A DNA stretch of 64,000 nt from Agarilytica sp045430305. Lineage in GTDB: Bacteria > Pseudomonadota > Gammaproteobacteria > Pseudomonadales > Cellvibrionaceae. Shown piece after piece: positions 16,345 to 26,251 of this stretch (its first letter is position 1; the number at the start of each line of letters is the position of its first letter). The position numbers and the translations under genes are program-made. The notes under the pieces were generated by a model. That model worked only from the letters and a program-made list of their open reading frames with translations, was not told where the DNA came from and did no database searches. The stretch spans positions 682,001-746,000 of the forward strand of contig JAILXW010000001.1 in the NCBI GenBank assembly GCA_045430305.1, read 5' to 3'.

Positions 16345-18819
16345 ATGTCTTTTGTTAAGCAGCTAGAAGAGGCTGAGGATCAGTCCTGCCTTGAACTTGT
16401 GGTTCAGTACTATAGCGACTCGCTTATGAGTAATGAAAAAGCTCAACAATTTCTGGAAAGCAGAAAACTCAATCACCCTGAAGTGCTAAAGCAATATCAC
16501 ATCGGATTTTGTGATCGCACCTTAGGCACGCAGATACCCAAGACCCACTACAAAGCCGGTCGTATTATCCGAGATAAGCTGAAACGTATTGGCATCACTA
16601 AAGGCAATGGTATTGAAGTCCATCGAGGGGGATTGGTGGTTCCCAATATGGATATTGAAGGAAATGTCGTTGATATTTTCTCTTACAAGATTTCAAGTAA
16701 GCTTAGGCCAGATACACACCGTGAGATATTTTGTAATTCGGGCATCTTTAACGCCCAGACCTTAAAAAGTGCTCCAGAAATAATTTTAGTCGGAGTAATG
16801 CTCGATGCATTGAGCTTTCTTGTGCATGGCTACCCCAATGTTACTTGTATCTTCGAAGATAATGACCCCACTCAATATTTTGAATTCTTCAAGACAATAG
16901 GGTGTAAGCGACTCTTGGTGGTTCCTGAAATTTTCCAGAGGATTCGGGAATTTGTGCCTAGTGACACAGAAATCTATGAGGTTGCAGTACCACACGGATA
17001 CAGTATTAATGACTATTGCCTAGCCGTTCCCAATGCTCAAGAAGCCTTAGGCCAGTTAATTCGCCATGCGCAATGGCAAAGCCCAATATCTCATAAAGAT
17101 GATTCGGGTATCTTGTCTGAGGATGCGTCGCTAGAAGAGGGGGATGAGGAAGCCATTTTAGAAAACTTAGACTTGGATGATTGCCTCAATGAACTGGAAG
17201 AAGAAATTGAAACCTTACAGCCACTACCCGCAGTAAGAACACCTGAACCCCCACCTGAACAAAGTATCAAAGAAGAAGCCCATCAGATTGTTATTCAATT
17301 CTCGGATAGAACCTACCGTATTCGAGGCTTATATACCAACACATCCCACCACAGACTTAAAGTCAGTCTCTTTGCCAGTGTGGATGACAAGATACATATT
17401 GATGACTTAAACCTTTATCAGTCTCGCTCTAGAGCTGTATTCATTATTCAATCATCAGCAGAACTAGGCTTATCTGAAAAAGTGGTGAAGTCCGATATTG
17501 GGCGTTTAGTGTTTATCTTAGAAGAATGTCTTCATAAAAAGCTCCAATCAGATGTGGCAATCCATTCCAATGAACCTGTGGATGCTTTAACGTCTACAGA
17601 AAGGTCTGCCGCGATTGAATATCTCAAACAGCCCAATTTAATCAGCAATATCCTTCAAGACTTAAACACATTGGATGTGATAGGGCAGGAGCAGAACGTA
17701 TTGGTGTGCTATTTAGCGGTCACTTCTCGTTTCTTAGATGATCCTATTGCCATCACCATTCAATCTGCCAGTGCATCAGGTAAAACATCGTTAATGAATG
17801 GTGTCTTACAGCTGATACCGGAAGATCATAAAGTTTCTTTTAGCAGTATTACCAGTCAGTCTCTGTATTACATGGAAGAATCGGGGCTTAAACATAAGAT
17901 TCTAGCGATAGCGGAATTAGATGGGGTTAATAAAGGCAGCAGTGCCTACAGCCTCAAACTCTTACAGTCTGAAAAAGAAATCAGTATTGCAACAACACTA
18001 AAGGATGAGAAAGGCAATCTCAGAACAATGGAGAAGCGCGTAGAGGGCCCAGTACAGTTTTTCTGTACCACCACACGCATTGATGTGGATGATGAGTTAT
18101 TAAATAGAACTCTGGTTGTGAGTATCAGTGATGACCCAGGAGTAACAGAAGCGATACATAAAGTGCAAAGGCAACGACAAACGCTCGCAGGAATTAAAGG
18201 AAAGAAAATACGGCAACGTATTATTGAACAGCATCACCGGATTCAGCAGTGTTTAAAATCCGTTGTGATTGTAAATCCCTATGCACCACAACTTACATTC
18301 TTCACCGGAAAAACGCGTACACGTCGTGACCATCAAAAGTATTTAAGTTTAATCAAGGCCATCACCTTTCTTCACCAGTATCAAAGACCGGTGAAAACCA
18401 TTGATATTGATGGTGAAACAGTGGAATACATTGAATCCACGGTTGAGGATATCAAACTGGCAAATCAAATCGCATATCAAGTTTTAGGGAATTGTTTGCT
18501 TGAGGATTTACCACCCCAGACACAGCAACTCCTCTTAAAGATACATGCATTTGTATCGTTACAAAGTCATCAGCAAAACATCCCGCAAAGCCACTACAGG
18601 TTTACGCGGAGTGATATTCGAGCCTACAGCGGATGGTCTATCTCTCAACTAAAAGTCCATTGTCAGCGCTTAGAGGAGCTTGAATACCTTGTTAGACACA
18701 AGGGAGGACGAGGCAAAGTCATCGAGTATCAACTGCTATGGAATGGTGAAGGATTAGAGGGAGATAGCTTCGCTATGGGGCTTTTAGATATCCACAAATC
18801 AGAAGCAGAATTGACTTAG
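16345..18819 (+). CDS. Primase-like/AAA-type ATPase of a tyrosine-recombinase mobile module
   Basis: 824 residues. The N-terminal ~230 residues resemble a DnaG-type primase core (a Y-H-I-G-F-type motif, then V-V-P-N-M-D-I-E-G-N and a toprim-like strand I-I-L-V-G-V-M-L-D-A-L). The catalytic Glu expected in the toprim V-E-G position is Gly (G150), and no CHC2 zinc finger is present, so primase activity is doubtful. Residues ~230-330 are an acidic linker. The C-terminal ATPase has Walker A S-A-S-A-S-G-K-T (K480), Walker B-like I-L-A-I-A-E-L-D, and a sensor F-F-C-T-T-T-R-I-D. Similar proteins occur beside XerD-like recombinases in mobile elements, as here (next gene, 121 bases on). The start is supported by TTAGGAG. 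Confidence 0.75.
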   Translation: MSFVKQLEEAEDQSCLELVVQYYSDSLMSNEKAQQFLESRKLNHPEVLKQYHIGFCDRTLGTQIPKTHYKAGRIIRDKLKRIGITKGNGIEVHRGGLVVPNMDIEGNVVDIFSYKISSKLRPDTHREIFCNSGIFNAQTLKSAPEIILVGVMLDALSFLVHGYPNVTCIFEDNDPTQYFEFFKTIGCKRLLVVPEIFQRIREFVPSDTEIYEVAVPHGYSINDYCLAVPNAQEALGQLIRHAQWQSPISHKDDSGILSEDASLEEGDEEAILENLDLDDCLNELEEEIETLQPLPAVRTPEPPPEQSIKEEAHQIVIQFSDRTYRIRGLYTNTSHHRLKVSLFASVDDKIHIDDLNLYQSRSRAVFIIQSSAELGLSEKVVKSDIGRLVFILEECLHKKLQSDVAIHSNEPVDALTSTERSAAIEYLKQPNLISNILQDLNTLDVIGQEQNVLVCYLAVTSRFLDDPIAITIQSASASGKTSLMNGVLQLIPEDHKVSFSSITSQSLYYMEESGLKHKILAIAELDGVNKGSSAYSLKLLQSEKEISIATTLKDEKGNLRTMEKRVEGPVQFFCTTTRIDVDDELLNRTLVVSISDDPGVTEAIHKVQRQRQTLAGIKGKKIRQRIIEQHHRIQQCLKSVVIVNPYAPQLTFFTGKTRTRRDHQKYLSLIKAITFLHQYQRPVKTIDIDGETVEYIESTVEDIKLANQIAYQVLGNCLLEDLPPQTQQLLLKIHAFVSLQSHQQNIPQSHYRFTRSDIRAYSGWSISQLKVHCQRLEELEYLVRHKGGRGKVIEYQLLWNGEGLEGDSFAMGLLDIHKSEAELT

Positions 18820-18828
18820 GTTGCTCAA

Positions 18829-18893
18829 AAGTTTGGCTTTTAGCCAATAAAGTCTGGGTTAAGTGTGGGCCAAGTCTGACTCAAGTTTGATTG
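18829..18893 (+). repeat. Iteron-like array: four contiguous 11-bp repeats plus one offset copy
   Basis: AAGT-led units begin at 18850, 18861, 18872 and 18883: AAGTCTGGGTT, AAGTGTGGGCC, AAGTCTGACTC and AAGTTTGATTG. A fifth, AAGTTTGGCTT, begins at 18829. The consensus is AAGTYTGR. The exact 11-bp phasing puts the motif on one face of the helix, as in protein-binding iterons. The array sits between the ATPase and recombinase genes. Confidence 0.7.
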
Positions 18894-18940
18894 ATCGCTT
18901 GTGCTTTTTTTGAAGTAATTCAAATAGATAAAGAAATGTC

Positions 18941-19900
18941 ATGAATAATGTATCTGAGATAAAGCGGCAGGATAATTTTGAACAAGCCATTCCATTATCT
19001 TCCTACGTGAAGCACTACCTTCAGTATCTGGAATACATAGGGTATTCCACAGAAACGATTAATGGCCATCGATTGTCCCTCAAGCGATTTACTCATTGGT
19101 GCTTGGAGAGAAATATTGAAACACCTAATGGCATTACTAAGCCTGTAATAGAAGCCTACCAAAGAGCATTGTTTTACTTCCGTAAACAGAACGGTAAACC
19201 GCTAGCGAAAGATACACAGAATAAGACCCTGATTATTATTCGTACATTCATGAAGTGGTTGGTAAGGGAAAACCATTTACCGTTTAACCCGGCTGATCAA
19301 ATCGAGTTAGCACGTATCCCTAGGAGGCTCCCTAGAAGGCATCTGAGCCGCAGTGAGATTGGTTCTCTATTCGATGTGCCTGACATCACAACACCGCTAG
19401 GTATCCGTGACAGAGCCATACTGGAGACCTTTTACAGCACAGGGATGAGGCGTAATGAGCTGGCATATTTGAGAGAAGGGGATGTCGATTTCAATGAAGG
19501 TATTATTTATATCCAGCATGGCAGTAAAGGCGGTCATCAACGTATCGTGCCTATTGGGGATCATGCTTTAGCCTGGGTGGAAAAGTACTATTTAGAAGTA
19601 CGCCCGATGTTTGTCGCTGGAGAGGATGAAGGTGTCTTATTTTTGTATGATAATGGTGAGGCCTTTGTCAAAAGTCGATTAAGCGCATTGGTGAAACGAT
19701 TGATGGTGAAAGCCAAGATTGATAAGGAAGGTTCCTGTCACTTATTGCGTCATTCCTGCGCGTCACACCTTTTAGAATCGGGGATGGATATCAGGCTGAT
19801 ACAACAGCTATTGGGGCATTCTAAAACAGATACCACATCGATCTATGCCAAGGTAAGTATTGGGCATTTGAAAAAAATTCATCAGGAATTACAACTTTAA
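18941..19900 (+). CDS. XerC/XerD-like tyrosine recombinase
   Basis: 319 residues. The N-terminal SAM-like core-binding domain (~20-120) is followed by the catalytic domain with all expected residues: Arg in S-T-G-M-R-R-N-E-L, Lys in H-G-S-K-G-G-H-Q-R, His-x-x-Arg in H-L-L-R-H-S, His in L-L-G-H-S, and the Tyr nucleophile in S-I-Y-A-K-V. It would cut and rejoin DNA through a 3'-phosphotyrosine link at the ends of the mobile module. It is preceded by the iteron array and followed 18 bases later by a HEPN gene, which is probably cargo. Confidence 0.92.
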   Translation: MNNVSEIKRQDNFEQAIPLSSYVKHYLQYLEYIGYSTETINGHRLSLKRFTHWCLERNIETPNGITKPVIEAYQRALFYFRKQNGKPLAKDTQNKTLIIIRTFMKWLVRENHLPFNPADQIELARIPRRLPRRHLSRSEIGSLFDVPDITTPLGIRDRAILETFYSTGMRRNELAYLREGDVDFNEGIIYIQHGSKGGHQRIVPIGDHALAWVEKYYLEVRPMFVAGEDEGVLFLYDNGEAFVKSRLSALVKRLMVKAKIDKEGSCHLLRHSCASHLLESGMDIRLIQQLLGHSKTDTTSIYAKVSIGHLKKIHQELQL

Positions 19901-19918
19901 AAAACGACAGCTTCGATT

Positions 19919-21373
19919 ATGGAAAACGATCAAGGTCAACTACTTAGAGCAACTATCACGACTAAATCTGGCGAAGTGATAGAAGATGAAAAAATAATAC
20001 TCTTTGTGCCGGAAAGAAAGTATCACAAGCCACGAATTGAAATTCGTCCAACCAGAGAGGCATACAAAAAAATGTCTAATGATTGGACCTGCTCTGTTGA
20101 AGCAATTCGTGGTGAATTGAACGATTCGGACTATGAATTATTTATAGCTCCGGAAGCAAACATAATAAAGTCTTCTGCACGATATTGGGGTGGCACTGAT
20201 ACAGAGTGTTATCTAGAGCTAGATTTGGAACACTTTCAAATTGTCAGAAAATATCCTTCAAGGAAAGCCTCGGAAAAAGATTCTGGAAAAATTCATTTTT
20301 GGGTTAGTAGTTGTAGTTTTCTTGAGCCAATTGGAGGGAGGTCAATTACGGCAGAGGGAGAGGTTAATTACGACCAAAAAGATAGACCATCTTACCTCCT
20401 TTCAGGCGAGATTAATATCGAGTTCAAGCTGCTGTTTTCTCACAGAGATGAAGATAATGGGGATCTAACTATCTGGCCGTATTTGATAGGGGAATGTGAG
20501 ACACCCCTGTCATCCAACGCCATAGAAGACATAAACAATAAATATTTACCGCTAATTGATGACTTTTTACTAATTTGTTCATTTGCCGAAAGACGAAGAA
20601 TTTGCTGTCTGGGTTGGGAGGCATGTGACAATGACCATGCATCTGAGTACTATCGAGGCGAGTTCGCATTTCCGAAGGAGAGAGATAAAGAATCTACCAT
20701 TCAAGGAGTCATTGAGCGCACTTACGCATCAGAGTTTATTACACAGGCATACAAGGTGTTTTCAGAGTCTGAAAGCAAAGTTACTATGAGGAGTGCTTTG
20801 TATGCGGCTGTACCAGTATCTGAAAGTGTATTGGAGTTAAAGTTTTTACGATTATTTTCTGGGATTGAATCTCTTGTGCTCGGATTCCGGAAACAGAATC
20901 AATCGGAATTCATACTCAATGGTGAAGATTGGAAAAAGTTTAGGTCTCAACTTAAATCATGCCTTAAAAACTCAGGCCTAGAGTTTATAGATAGCGAGCA
21001 AAGATCATTTTTTTATAAAAACATATCCGGGATGAATAGAATCCCACTAAAAGATGTTTTCGATAAGTTTTGTAGAGCTTACGATGTCCCGCTAGATGAT
21101 TTATGGCCAGTTTTTGGCGATAAAAATCGATCAGGTTTAGTAGATATTCGAAATAAGCTTTCACATGGCGATCCTCTACCTCAATCAGTATATGGAGCCA
21201 TGCAGATTGCTTCGTTTCACTTGGAGGTGGTGTTAGAAAGGATGTTCCTTCGGGTGTTTGGTTGGCAGGTTGAAAAAAGTACGGTTAATGAACGATATTT
21301 GGAGAAGGTTTATTTTCCAGATTCTAACCTGGATAATGAAATAGATGTCATCACACACTTTCTAAAAAACTAA
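19919..21373 (+). CDS. ApeA-like HEPN protein, probable anti-phage RNase
   Basis: 484 residues, soluble. A large N-terminal domain (~1-270) is beta-rich. The C-terminal helical part carries R-N-K-L-S-H (R411 to H416), the R-X4-H catalytic signature of HEPN ribonucleases, in the context D-I-R-N-K-L-S-H-G-D. The N-domain plus C-terminal HEPN layout resembles ApeA-type abortive-infection proteins. It lies directly behind the recombinase, a typical defence-cargo position. It begins with ATG at 19919, although no strong ribosome site is seen. The RNase role is inferred from the motif. Confidence 0.65.
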   Translation: MENDQGQLLRATITTKSGEVIEDEKIILFVPERKYHKPRIEIRPTREAYKKMSNDWTCSVEAIRGELNDSDYELFIAPEANIIKSSARYWGGTDTECYLELDLEHFQIVRKYPSRKASEKDSGKIHFWVSSCSFLEPIGGRSITAEGEVNYDQKDRPSYLLSGEINIEFKLLFSHRDEDNGDLTIWPYLIGECETPLSSNAIEDINNKYLPLIDDFLLICSFAERRRICCLGWEACDNDHASEYYRGEFAFPKERDKESTIQGVIERTYASEFITQAYKVFSESESKVTMRSALYAAVPVSESVLELKFLRLFSGIESLVLGFRKQNQSEFILNGEDWKKFRSQLKSCLKNSGLEFIDSEQRSFFYKNISGMNRIPLKDVFDKFCRAYDVPLDDLWPVFGDKNRSGLVDIRNKLSHGDPLPQSVYGAMQIASFHLEVVLERMFLRVFGWQVEKSTVNERYLEKVYFPDSNLDNEIDVITHFLKN

Positions 21374-21506
21374 AAAGATCAGAATTTCATATCGATTAGA
21401 GGCAAATTATTGCGTTTAAACTGAATGTACAGATATTTTCACGAAATAAAATGCAGTCTTGTGGACAACTACCATTGAAAGCACCTAGAAAAGAGAACCT
21501 TATCTT

Positions 21507-23840
21507 TTGATTTATAAATACTTACCTAGATGGAATAGTGTAAATAAAGCGCTAAATATATTTTATTTTGGGGTTCGCAAGGCCTTAGTCATGTGGCGAG
21601 CCAAAGCTTGGCAAAAAATATATTTGGTTAATCACTGGCTAGCTAATACCAGGTCGCGGTACGCTGGCCGAATTAGGGTTGTTTTGCTTTTGTTTCTACT
21701 AGCTTTAAGCGCTATTTTTGTGTCACCCCTTCAAAATTACTTAGAGCCACAATTTGCTCAATCAGGGCGATTAGACTCACTCACATCTTTATTTCTTGCT
21801 ATTGGTGGCGCCATGATCGGTGCTACCGCGATAGCGTTCTCTCTTATCATGTTCGCGATGCAAGTAAATGTAGAGCGTATGCCTCATGGTCTGTTTAGAA
21901 AATTTAGTTCAGATATAAAATTACTTGGAGTGTTTGCTTCAACCTTTTCTTTAGCGATCATCATTACTGTGCTTTCACTGATTTCAGATAAGTCTTTTGT
22001 AGCAATCGCGATCTTAGTGTCTATTTGGTGTTCATCTTTAATAATTGTCTTATTTATGGTTGCTTATCGGAGGGCTCTTGACTTGATAAGCCCTACAAAA
22101 CAGTTAAGCCTGGTAGTACTGGACACGAAAAAGAACTTTAACCGTTGGGACAGAGCAGTTAGACGCACAGCACCTATAATTCGAGCTAATATGACTTATG
22201 AAGAAGAGGGAAATGACTTAAAAAGCATGTGTGATTTGGAGCGACTTACTTATTTTCAGTTGCATCCGGAATGGACATCACTAGCCAAGCAAACCACATC
22301 CTATTGTATCGCCTTCTCAAGGCGTTATGCTGAGCAACGTGACCACGAAGTTTCTAGGGTAGCACTTAATGGAATAGTCGCGATTCATGCGTTTTATATT
22401 GAAATTAAAGGAAAAACATTTTTTTCAAACAGTTTTATGGTGGAAAACCCTCTGGCTCATGATGATTTTCTATCAGAAACACTAGAACATATTCGACAAA
22501 ATGTTCAATTAGCTTTATCCAGAAAAGATGAGCAGTTTTTGGAGCTGAATTTACATTGTTATACTCACCTCGCACAATCATATTTGACTGTAGAATATGC
22601 AAATAAGTATGCAGAACCTACTCATGCACATTTGGTACTTGGTTATCTAGCTCGCTCTGTTGAAAGTGTTATTCCCCACGGTATGGCTGATGTATTGCTT
22701 GAAGGTGTGCGACAGCTCGGGAAATCCGCAAAGATAATTACGCATAATGATAAGAACAACTATGTAGCGACAATTTCCAATAAAATTTCTTCAGTGGCAT
22801 GTGTGGGCGCAGTAAATAGGAGTTACCAGCCTGTAGCGCAGGTGGCGGTTAAGGAACTCGCCGATCTCACTTTTGAAATATTGAGGAGTAAATCATTTGA
22901 TGTACGTTATTTAGTTGAGGAGGTGCGAGACGGTGTTAAGCAGATTGCAGAAATGTACCTGCAGCTTCCTGAAACTCCACTATCAAGAACCCACAGTTTC
23001 GTTTTGGCCTATTACTATTCAGCCTCTAATCATGATGGGCTACTGGAAAAATTAACAGAATTAGTGAACGCTCTATCTAATTCACCCAGCGAAGATGAAA
23101 CTGCAATACAAATTATTCGCCACTTTGATGAATGGTCCGAAAACCTTTACCTAACTGAAAAACAGTTATTAATAATGGCTGTTGAAAAAAGGTCACAATT
23201 TACTCAAGATTTGCTTCGTTGGATTGTTCAGGTTACAAAAATTCTTCTCGCGGTTTCTTCTTTAAAAGCATGCGATGATCTTCATCGGGATAAATTAAGA
23301 GAATCGGCAAGGAGGTTGATAAATGTATTTTCTTGGGTTCAGGTGAATGGAGATACGATACGTTTTCTGGAAACTTTCAGGATTTCGGATAGATTATTTG
23401 AGTCTTCGTATGACGCTTATAATCGTGACTGTTTAGACGAAGCAATTGAAATTCGAAACTTGCTTCTTCGCTGGACATGCAAGATCGGAAAATTTCAAAA
23501 CGGTTGGGGATCTTTAAAAACAGCGTTCTCTGGACTCGTTTGCTTGAATTTAGTCTTTGACTCTCCAGATGAAGTACTAACAAAAGATATTGATGACTAT
23601 TTGTCTAGCGACTCAGCCGCTAGCATTGATATCCGCTCAAGAGCCGCGGCCGATCTTCGTGAGGAAGCGGATAAGTATCACGTAGGACATTCCCATAGAG
23701 ACATCGATATCGCGATGGCGCGCTTGGATCAGTCTAGACTGCATGAGCTACTACACAAAGTCGCGGATCATTTATACCCAGAATCAAAAGATTTTGAGGG
23801 TCCTGCCCCTGGAAATATTAGTCAGCCACCAATATTGTGA
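21507..23840 (+). CDS. Large membrane protein with four N-terminal transmembrane helices (DUF2254-like layout)
   Basis: 777 residues from a TTG start behind AAGAGAAC; an internal ATG at 21591 is an alternative. Hydrophobic helices lie near residues 58-75, 92-118, 138-160 and 165-190. A long, soluble, mostly helical C-terminal domain (~200-777) has no recognised motif. The layout recalls DUF2254-type membrane proteins. It shares the AT-rich island with the HEPN gene, separated by 133 bases. It could be defence-related cargo or an unrelated chromosomal gene; nothing in the sequence decides this. Confidence 0.55.
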   Translation: MIYKYLPRWNSVNKALNIFYFGVRKALVMWRAKAWQKIYLVNHWLANTRSRYAGRIRVVLLLFLLALSAIFVSPLQNYLEPQFAQSGRLDSLTSLFLAIGGAMIGATAIAFSLIMFAMQVNVERMPHGLFRKFSSDIKLLGVFASTFSLAIIITVLSLISDKSFVAIAILVSIWCSSLIIVLFMVAYRRALDLISPTKQLSLVVLDTKKNFNRWDRAVRRTAPIIRANMTYEEEGNDLKSMCDLERLTYFQLHPEWTSLAKQTTSYCIAFSRRYAEQRDHEVSRVALNGIVAIHAFYIEIKGKTFFSNSFMVENPLAHDDFLSETLEHIRQNVQLALSRKDEQFLELNLHCYTHLAQSYLTVEYANKYAEPTHAHLVLGYLARSVESVIPHGMADVLLEGVRQLGKSAKIITHNDKNNYVATISNKISSVACVGAVNRSYQPVAQVAVKELADLTFEILRSKSFDVRYLVEEVRDGVKQIAEMYLQLPETPLSRTHSFVLAYYYSASNHDGLLEKLTELVNALSNSPSEDETAIQIIRHFDEWSENLYLTEKQLLIMAVEKRSQFTQDLLRWIVQVTKILLAVSSLKACDDLHRDKLRESARRLINVFSWVQVNGDTIRFLETFRISDRLFESSYDAYNRDCLDEAIEIRNLLLRWTCKIGKFQNGWGSLKTAFSGLVCLNLVFDSPDEVLTKDIDDYLSSDSAASIDIRSRAAADLREEADKYHVGHSHRDIDIAMARLDQSRLHELLHKVADHLYPESKDFEGPAPGNISQPPIL

Positions 23841-24097
23841 ATTTTATTGTGGGCAATCGATATTTTGACGAGCTTATAGATGATATGAAAAGGTTTTTAT
23901 CGAAAAGCACCACCTAGAAAATATTTCGGCTGTTAAAATAAACTTTATTCAATGCGCCTCTATGCTATTGATGCTCTTTAAAATTTTAAGACTTTATCTC
24001 TAGGTACCAGCAAGGCAACCGTTTAACACAAACCGATGCCGAAAATAAAACAACGGTATGGACTTACGATCTACACGGCCGTGTATTAACGCGCACC

Positions 24098-26236
24098 TTG
24101 CCAGAAGGTCAGGTAGAAAGTTTTGTGTATAACGATGGCCAAGGCTGTGCACAAACCGATGGTATTAACTGTGCAAACGCCACAAGCCCACGCACGGTGA
24201 TTCACACCGACTTTAACGGTGACACCATTACCACGGCCTACGACGTTATGGGTAGAACCATTGCGGTTCAATACAGTAAAGATGGCAACAGCGACGTCTT
24301 TACCTATACCGCCAATGGCCATGTGCACACCGTTACCGACCAACACGGTACCACCACCTATACCTACGACAGCAATAACCGTTTGTTAACAGAAATAAAA
24401 ACAGACGGTACCCAAATGCGTTATGAATACGACGCGGTAGGGAATCGCACACTCGTAGAAATTACACGCGGTGGCAGTATTACAAGCAGCACCACCTACA
24501 CCTATGACGATCTCAATCGTTTAGAGAATGTGATCGATAGCAGTGGTACCACTACCTATACATACGATGCAGTCGGTAACTTAGATACAGTGGCATACCC
24601 CAACGGCTTAGTGACGGATTACGACTACAACGCAGTGAATCAACTCACCGATGTCGTTACGCGTGATGCAATAAATACAATCATAAACCACTTCAACTAC
24701 AGCTTAACGCTCACAGGCCGAAGAGAAATCATTACAGAGCTAGATGGTCGTACCACAGCGTATTGTTATGACGACCTCTATCGCTTAACAGATGAAGTTG
24801 TATTTGAAACAACGCCAGCAATACCACCATCAACCGGTTGTATTACCGATACAGCAGGTGCTGACTATGTGGCGAATTATGAATACGACTGGGTCGGAAA
24901 TAGAGAGTATGAAACTGTGGATGGCGTACAAACCGCTTACGCTTACGACTTGAATGATCGACTCACATCAACCGGTGGTACCGTTTATACCTATGACGAT
25001 AATGGCAATACCATCACTGAAACCTTAGATGGTGTTGTGAAGACCTACACATGGGATGGTAAGAACAAGTTAATTAACTTTGATAATGCCGGTAGCGTTA
25101 CCAACTACACCTACAACCACAACGGCATACGTAACGGCAAAACGGAATTAGGTGTCACTACCCAATTCATCGTCGATGAAAACCGTGACTACGCGCAAGT
25201 TCTAGAAGAAGTCGAAAGCGGCAGCACCACCGTCGCCTATACTTACGGGCATGATTTATTGAGCCAAGAACGAGGTGTTGATACAAGCTGGTACCACTAT
25301 GATGGCTTGGGGAGTACAAGAGCATTAAGTGACGGTCTTGGTACGTTCACGGATGAGTACAATTACTTTGCGTTCGGTGAATTGTCGGATCAAAGTGGTA
25401 GTTCTGAAAATAACTACTTGTTTACGGGTGAACAACGTGACGGTGAGTCAGGGAATTATTATTTAAGGGCGCGTTATATGTCGCCTAACAATGGTAATTT
25501 TTTGAGTATGGATACTTATCAAGGGCGCATTGGTGAGCCAGCGACTTTGCATAAATATGTTTACACTCATTCCGACCCTGTAAACAACATCGATCCGTCA
25601 GGAAATACTACTGCGACACTGAGTGGTCTGTCAGTTAGTCTAAATATTCAGGGAATATTGAATACTGCGGCAATTGGAGGAGCTCTTTATCTCTCCGGCA
25701 TGGGTGATGATACGGTTGCAACACAAACCTCATTTGTAAATGATCTTCAGGCTACGGTAGTTTATAGTCAGGTTAAAAGCGATATAAATTACAAAGCCAA
25801 TGAATTATCTCATGACGTTGAACGTGCTCTTGCGGCTAGCTCTTCGGATGGTACATGGCAAGCACATCACACTGTGCCAATATACATGTGTGGCGCCGTT
25901 GAGCAGTCACCTAATATGGTACCGTTGAAGTCAACTTTCCATAGGGCATTACATTCGAGCCTGCGGCTGTATGCAGAGTTTGTAGATGAAGTGTATGGAG
26001 CAGGTTTTGACGCAACCCGATCCTTATTTGATCATACTTCTAGTACAAACCGAGGTGGCTTAAGGCAACTGGCTAGAACAAGAGTGGGCCGGTCATTTAT
26101 TGCTAATCATCTAGAAAGTTTCTATAGCACGGGTTGGTATGCTGGGAATGCAAATTTCAAGTCTAGATTTGAAGCAGAAAAATCATTATTCATAAACACA
26201 ACAACAAGAAACTCTTTGCCAGGTTGCCAAAGATAA
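24098..26236 (+). CDS. Orphan RHS core plus AHH/HNH-type toxin tip, without proper start
   Basis: RHS homology begins at 24014 in frame, and the frame is open back to 23990, but no ATG exists. The TTG at 24098 is the first permissible codon, so this is probably a silent cassette. From 24014 to about 25310 it is nearly identical to 3707-5005 of the intact rhs gene, then diverges into its own core end (H-S-D-P-V-N-N-I-D-P-S-G). The tip (~residues 505-712) contains Q-A-H-H-T-V-P near residue 588 and N-M-V-P-L-K-S-T-F-H-R-A-L-H about 20 residues on. These match the AHH family of HNH/EndoVII nuclease toxins. An immunity-like gene follows. Confidence 0.8.
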   Translation: MPEGQVESFVYNDGQGCAQTDGINCANATSPRTVIHTDFNGDTITTAYDVMGRTIAVQYSKDGNSDVFTYTANGHVHTVTDQHGTTTYTYDSNNRLLTEIKTDGTQMRYEYDAVGNRTLVEITRGGSITSSTTYTYDDLNRLENVIDSSGTTTYTYDAVGNLDTVAYPNGLVTDYDYNAVNQLTDVVTRDAINTIINHFNYSLTLTGRREIITELDGRTTAYCYDDLYRLTDEVVFETTPAIPPSTGCITDTAGADYVANYEYDWVGNREYETVDGVQTAYAYDLNDRLTSTGGTVYTYDDNGNTITETLDGVVKTYTWDGKNKLINFDNAGSVTNYTYNHNGIRNGKTELGVTTQFIVDENRDYAQVLEEVESGSTTVAYTYGHDLLSQERGVDTSWYHYDGLGSTRALSDGLGTFTDEYNYFAFGELSDQSGSSENNYLFTGEQRDGESGNYYLRARYMSPNNGNFLSMDTYQGRIGEPATLHKYVYTHSDPVNNIDPSGNTTATLSGLSVSLNIQGILNTAAIGGALYLSGMGDDTVATQTSFVNDLQATVVYSQVKSDINYKANELSHDVERALAASSSDGTWQAHHTVPIYMCGAVEQSPNMVPLKSTFHRALHSSLRLYAEFVDEVYGAGFDATRSLFDHTSSTNRGGLRQLARTRVGRSFIANHLESFYSTGWYAGNANFKSRFEAEKSLFINTTTRNSLPGCQR

Positions 26237-26251
26237 ATTGTGGAGAAATGT

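Noticed and set aside
18829..18893. Short regular repeats considered as a CRISPR array
   Set aside because: Units are only 11 bp with no spacers, and no cas genes are near.
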